Shown: piece after piece, positions 63,429 through 64,000 of the stretch
Layout of the letters: each line of letters opens with the position of its first letter
How positions within the stretch are numbered: position 1 is the stretch's first letter
Source: Paenibacillus sp. JZ16
Lineage (GTDB): Bacteria > Bacillota > Bacilli > Paenibacillales > Paenibacillaceae
Assembly: GCF_015326965.1 (NCBI RefSeq)
Contig: NZ_CP017659.1
Span: forward strand, 5,770,001 to 5,834,000
Direction: 5' to 3'
Length of the DNA: 64,000 nucleotides
Program-made: the position numbers and the translations under genes
The notes under the pieces: model-generated
Database searches by the model: none
The model's input: only the letters and a program-made list of their open reading frames with translations
Told to the model about the DNA's origin: nothing

Positions 63429-64000
63429 ATGAAGAAAATATTAATGTTTAGCTTAACTGTGTTACTCCTCGGTAGTGCTGCCATATTCGTTTGGGGTCTT
63501 CAACCGGAGATTGCGGATGTCCCGGCATATACAGAAGTAAATATAGAAGGAGCAACTGCGCAGGTTTTTTCTAAACCTCAGGTTGAACTTAAGGGGATGG
63601 AGGGCGTGACTTCCAACGGCTTGTTGTCGCTGTACTATGATGCATCCGATACGGGAATTGCCGTACGGAACAATCTGACGGGAACAGTGTGGTATTCAAA
63701 TCCGCCAGGCCGCGCAGAAGATTCGGGAGCTACATACGCCATGGATTCGCCCCTATCCCTGACTTACGATAATCTGTCGAGACAGCAAGTACGGATGACT
63801 TCGTTTGAAGACAGCGTGGCACATGGTCAAGCCAAGGCTGAACCGATCAATGGCGGACTGAAGGTAACCTACCTATTTGGAGAACCCGTATCGAATCTGG
63901 ATAGGCTGCCGCAGAAAATCAGTAAAGAACGTTATGAGAAGATTATGGAACAAGCAGGCGATTCCTTCAGGCGCCACTTGACCCATGCCTATGTTATCAG
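63429..64000 (+). CDS. Probable DUF5696-type exported protein (3' end outside window)
   Basis: The ATG at 63429 follows GGGAG and opens a frame that runs to the end of the window (190 residues visible). A signal/anchor helix spans about 4-24 (ILMFSLTVLLLGSAAIFVWG). The next text, GLLSLYYDASDTGIAVRNNL-TGTVWYSNPPG, fits the start of large exported DUF5696-type proteins, which I recall in this context beside Yip1-like and NHL genes. The family assignment is tentative because most of the protein is missing. Confidence 0.6.
   Translation, partial: MKKILMFSLTVLLLGSAAIFVWGLQPEIADVPAYTEVNIEGATAQVFSKPQVELKGMEGVTSNGLLSLYYDASDTGIAVRNNLTGTVWYSNPPGRAEDSGATYAMDSPLSLTYDNLSRQQVRMTSFEDSVAHGQAKAEPINGGLKVTYLFGEPVSNLDRLPQKISKERYEKIMEQAGDSFRRHLTHAYVI

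Noticed and set aside
1..64000. tRNA or rRNA genes, prophage genes, integrases
   Set aside because: None could be recognised by eye on either strand; absence is stated with the limits of manual reading.

Overview
The window reads as chromosomal DNA of a Paenibacillus-like Gram-positive bacterium (Bacillota). This rests on strong AGGAGG-type ribosome binding sites, many AraC-type regulators and YesM/YesN-type two-component pairs, Lpl-type sugar ABC transporters without their own ATPases, a B. subtilis-like manR-manP pair, a Firmicute TPP riboswitch and 7-1-7 Fur boxes. The genus is inferred from gene content, not from a marker gene. No rRNA, tRNA or CRISPR array was found.

Layout. (1) 1-6.5 kb: the end of a nickel/peptide-type ABC importer operon (binding protein, two permeases, one fused double ATPase) followed by an MFS exporter. 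This order resembles opine-metallophore (Cnt-type) loci. (2) 6.8-10.9 kb: a siderophore importer, with ATPase and two permeases divergent from a lipoprotein receptor and two Fur boxes between them. (3) 10.9-13.0 kb: a 2.1-kb convergent intergenic region of 17-18-bp minisatellites alternating with three copies of a ~195-bp internally inverted-repeat module. (4) 13.0-17.4 kb: a VOC-fold protein, then a TPP riboswitch and tenA-thiM-thiD-thiE. (5) 17.5-24.3 kb: manR and manP with a palindromic operator and a cre-like site, a DAACS symporter, a TetR regulator and a 55-residue zinc-ribbon protein. (6) 24.6-31.6 kb: an AT-richer, patchy segment that looks acquired. It holds remnants of a WXG100/polymorphic-toxin locus with an intact Imm7-like gene, a secreted metallophosphoesterase, a mef-msr(D)-like macrolide resistance pair in which mef carries a one-base frameshift, a truncated sensor-like gene and a 27-residue holin-like toxin. 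(7) 31.8-43.9 kb: an MsrA-MsrB fusion with a degenerate MsrB half; a sugar locus (SGNH hydrolase, two AraC regulators, a fucose/arabinose-isomerase-like protein and an unrecognised 824-residue protein); and glcD-glcF with a divergent FadR-type regulator. (8) 44-64 kb: a pectin/rhamnoside-type uptake region. It has a GH78 rhamnosidase divergent from a YesN/YesM pair, an Lpl-type binding protein with two permeases, a second frameshifted binding protein, a 986-residue membrane-anchored binding-protein fusion, two more permeases, an NHL-repeat protein, a Yip1-like membrane protein and the start of a probable DUF5696-type protein cut by the window edge.

How the genes work together. The left third is metal and cofactor economy: metallophore import/export, Fur-controlled siderophore uptake, and thiamine salvage under TPP control. 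The middle is PTS mannose uptake plus resistance and toxin remnants. The right half is plant-polysaccharide-type carbon scavenging: surface sensing by YesM/YesN, binding proteins and permeases that must borrow a shared MsmX-type ATPase encoded elsewhere, and intracellular rhamnosidase/isomerase-type enzymes.

Most notable: the repeat array at 11.0-12.9 kb, the mef-msr(D)-like pair with attenuator-like leaders, the isomerase plus 824-residue-protein locus, the 56.6-64 kb accessory cluster, and several single-base frameshifts.
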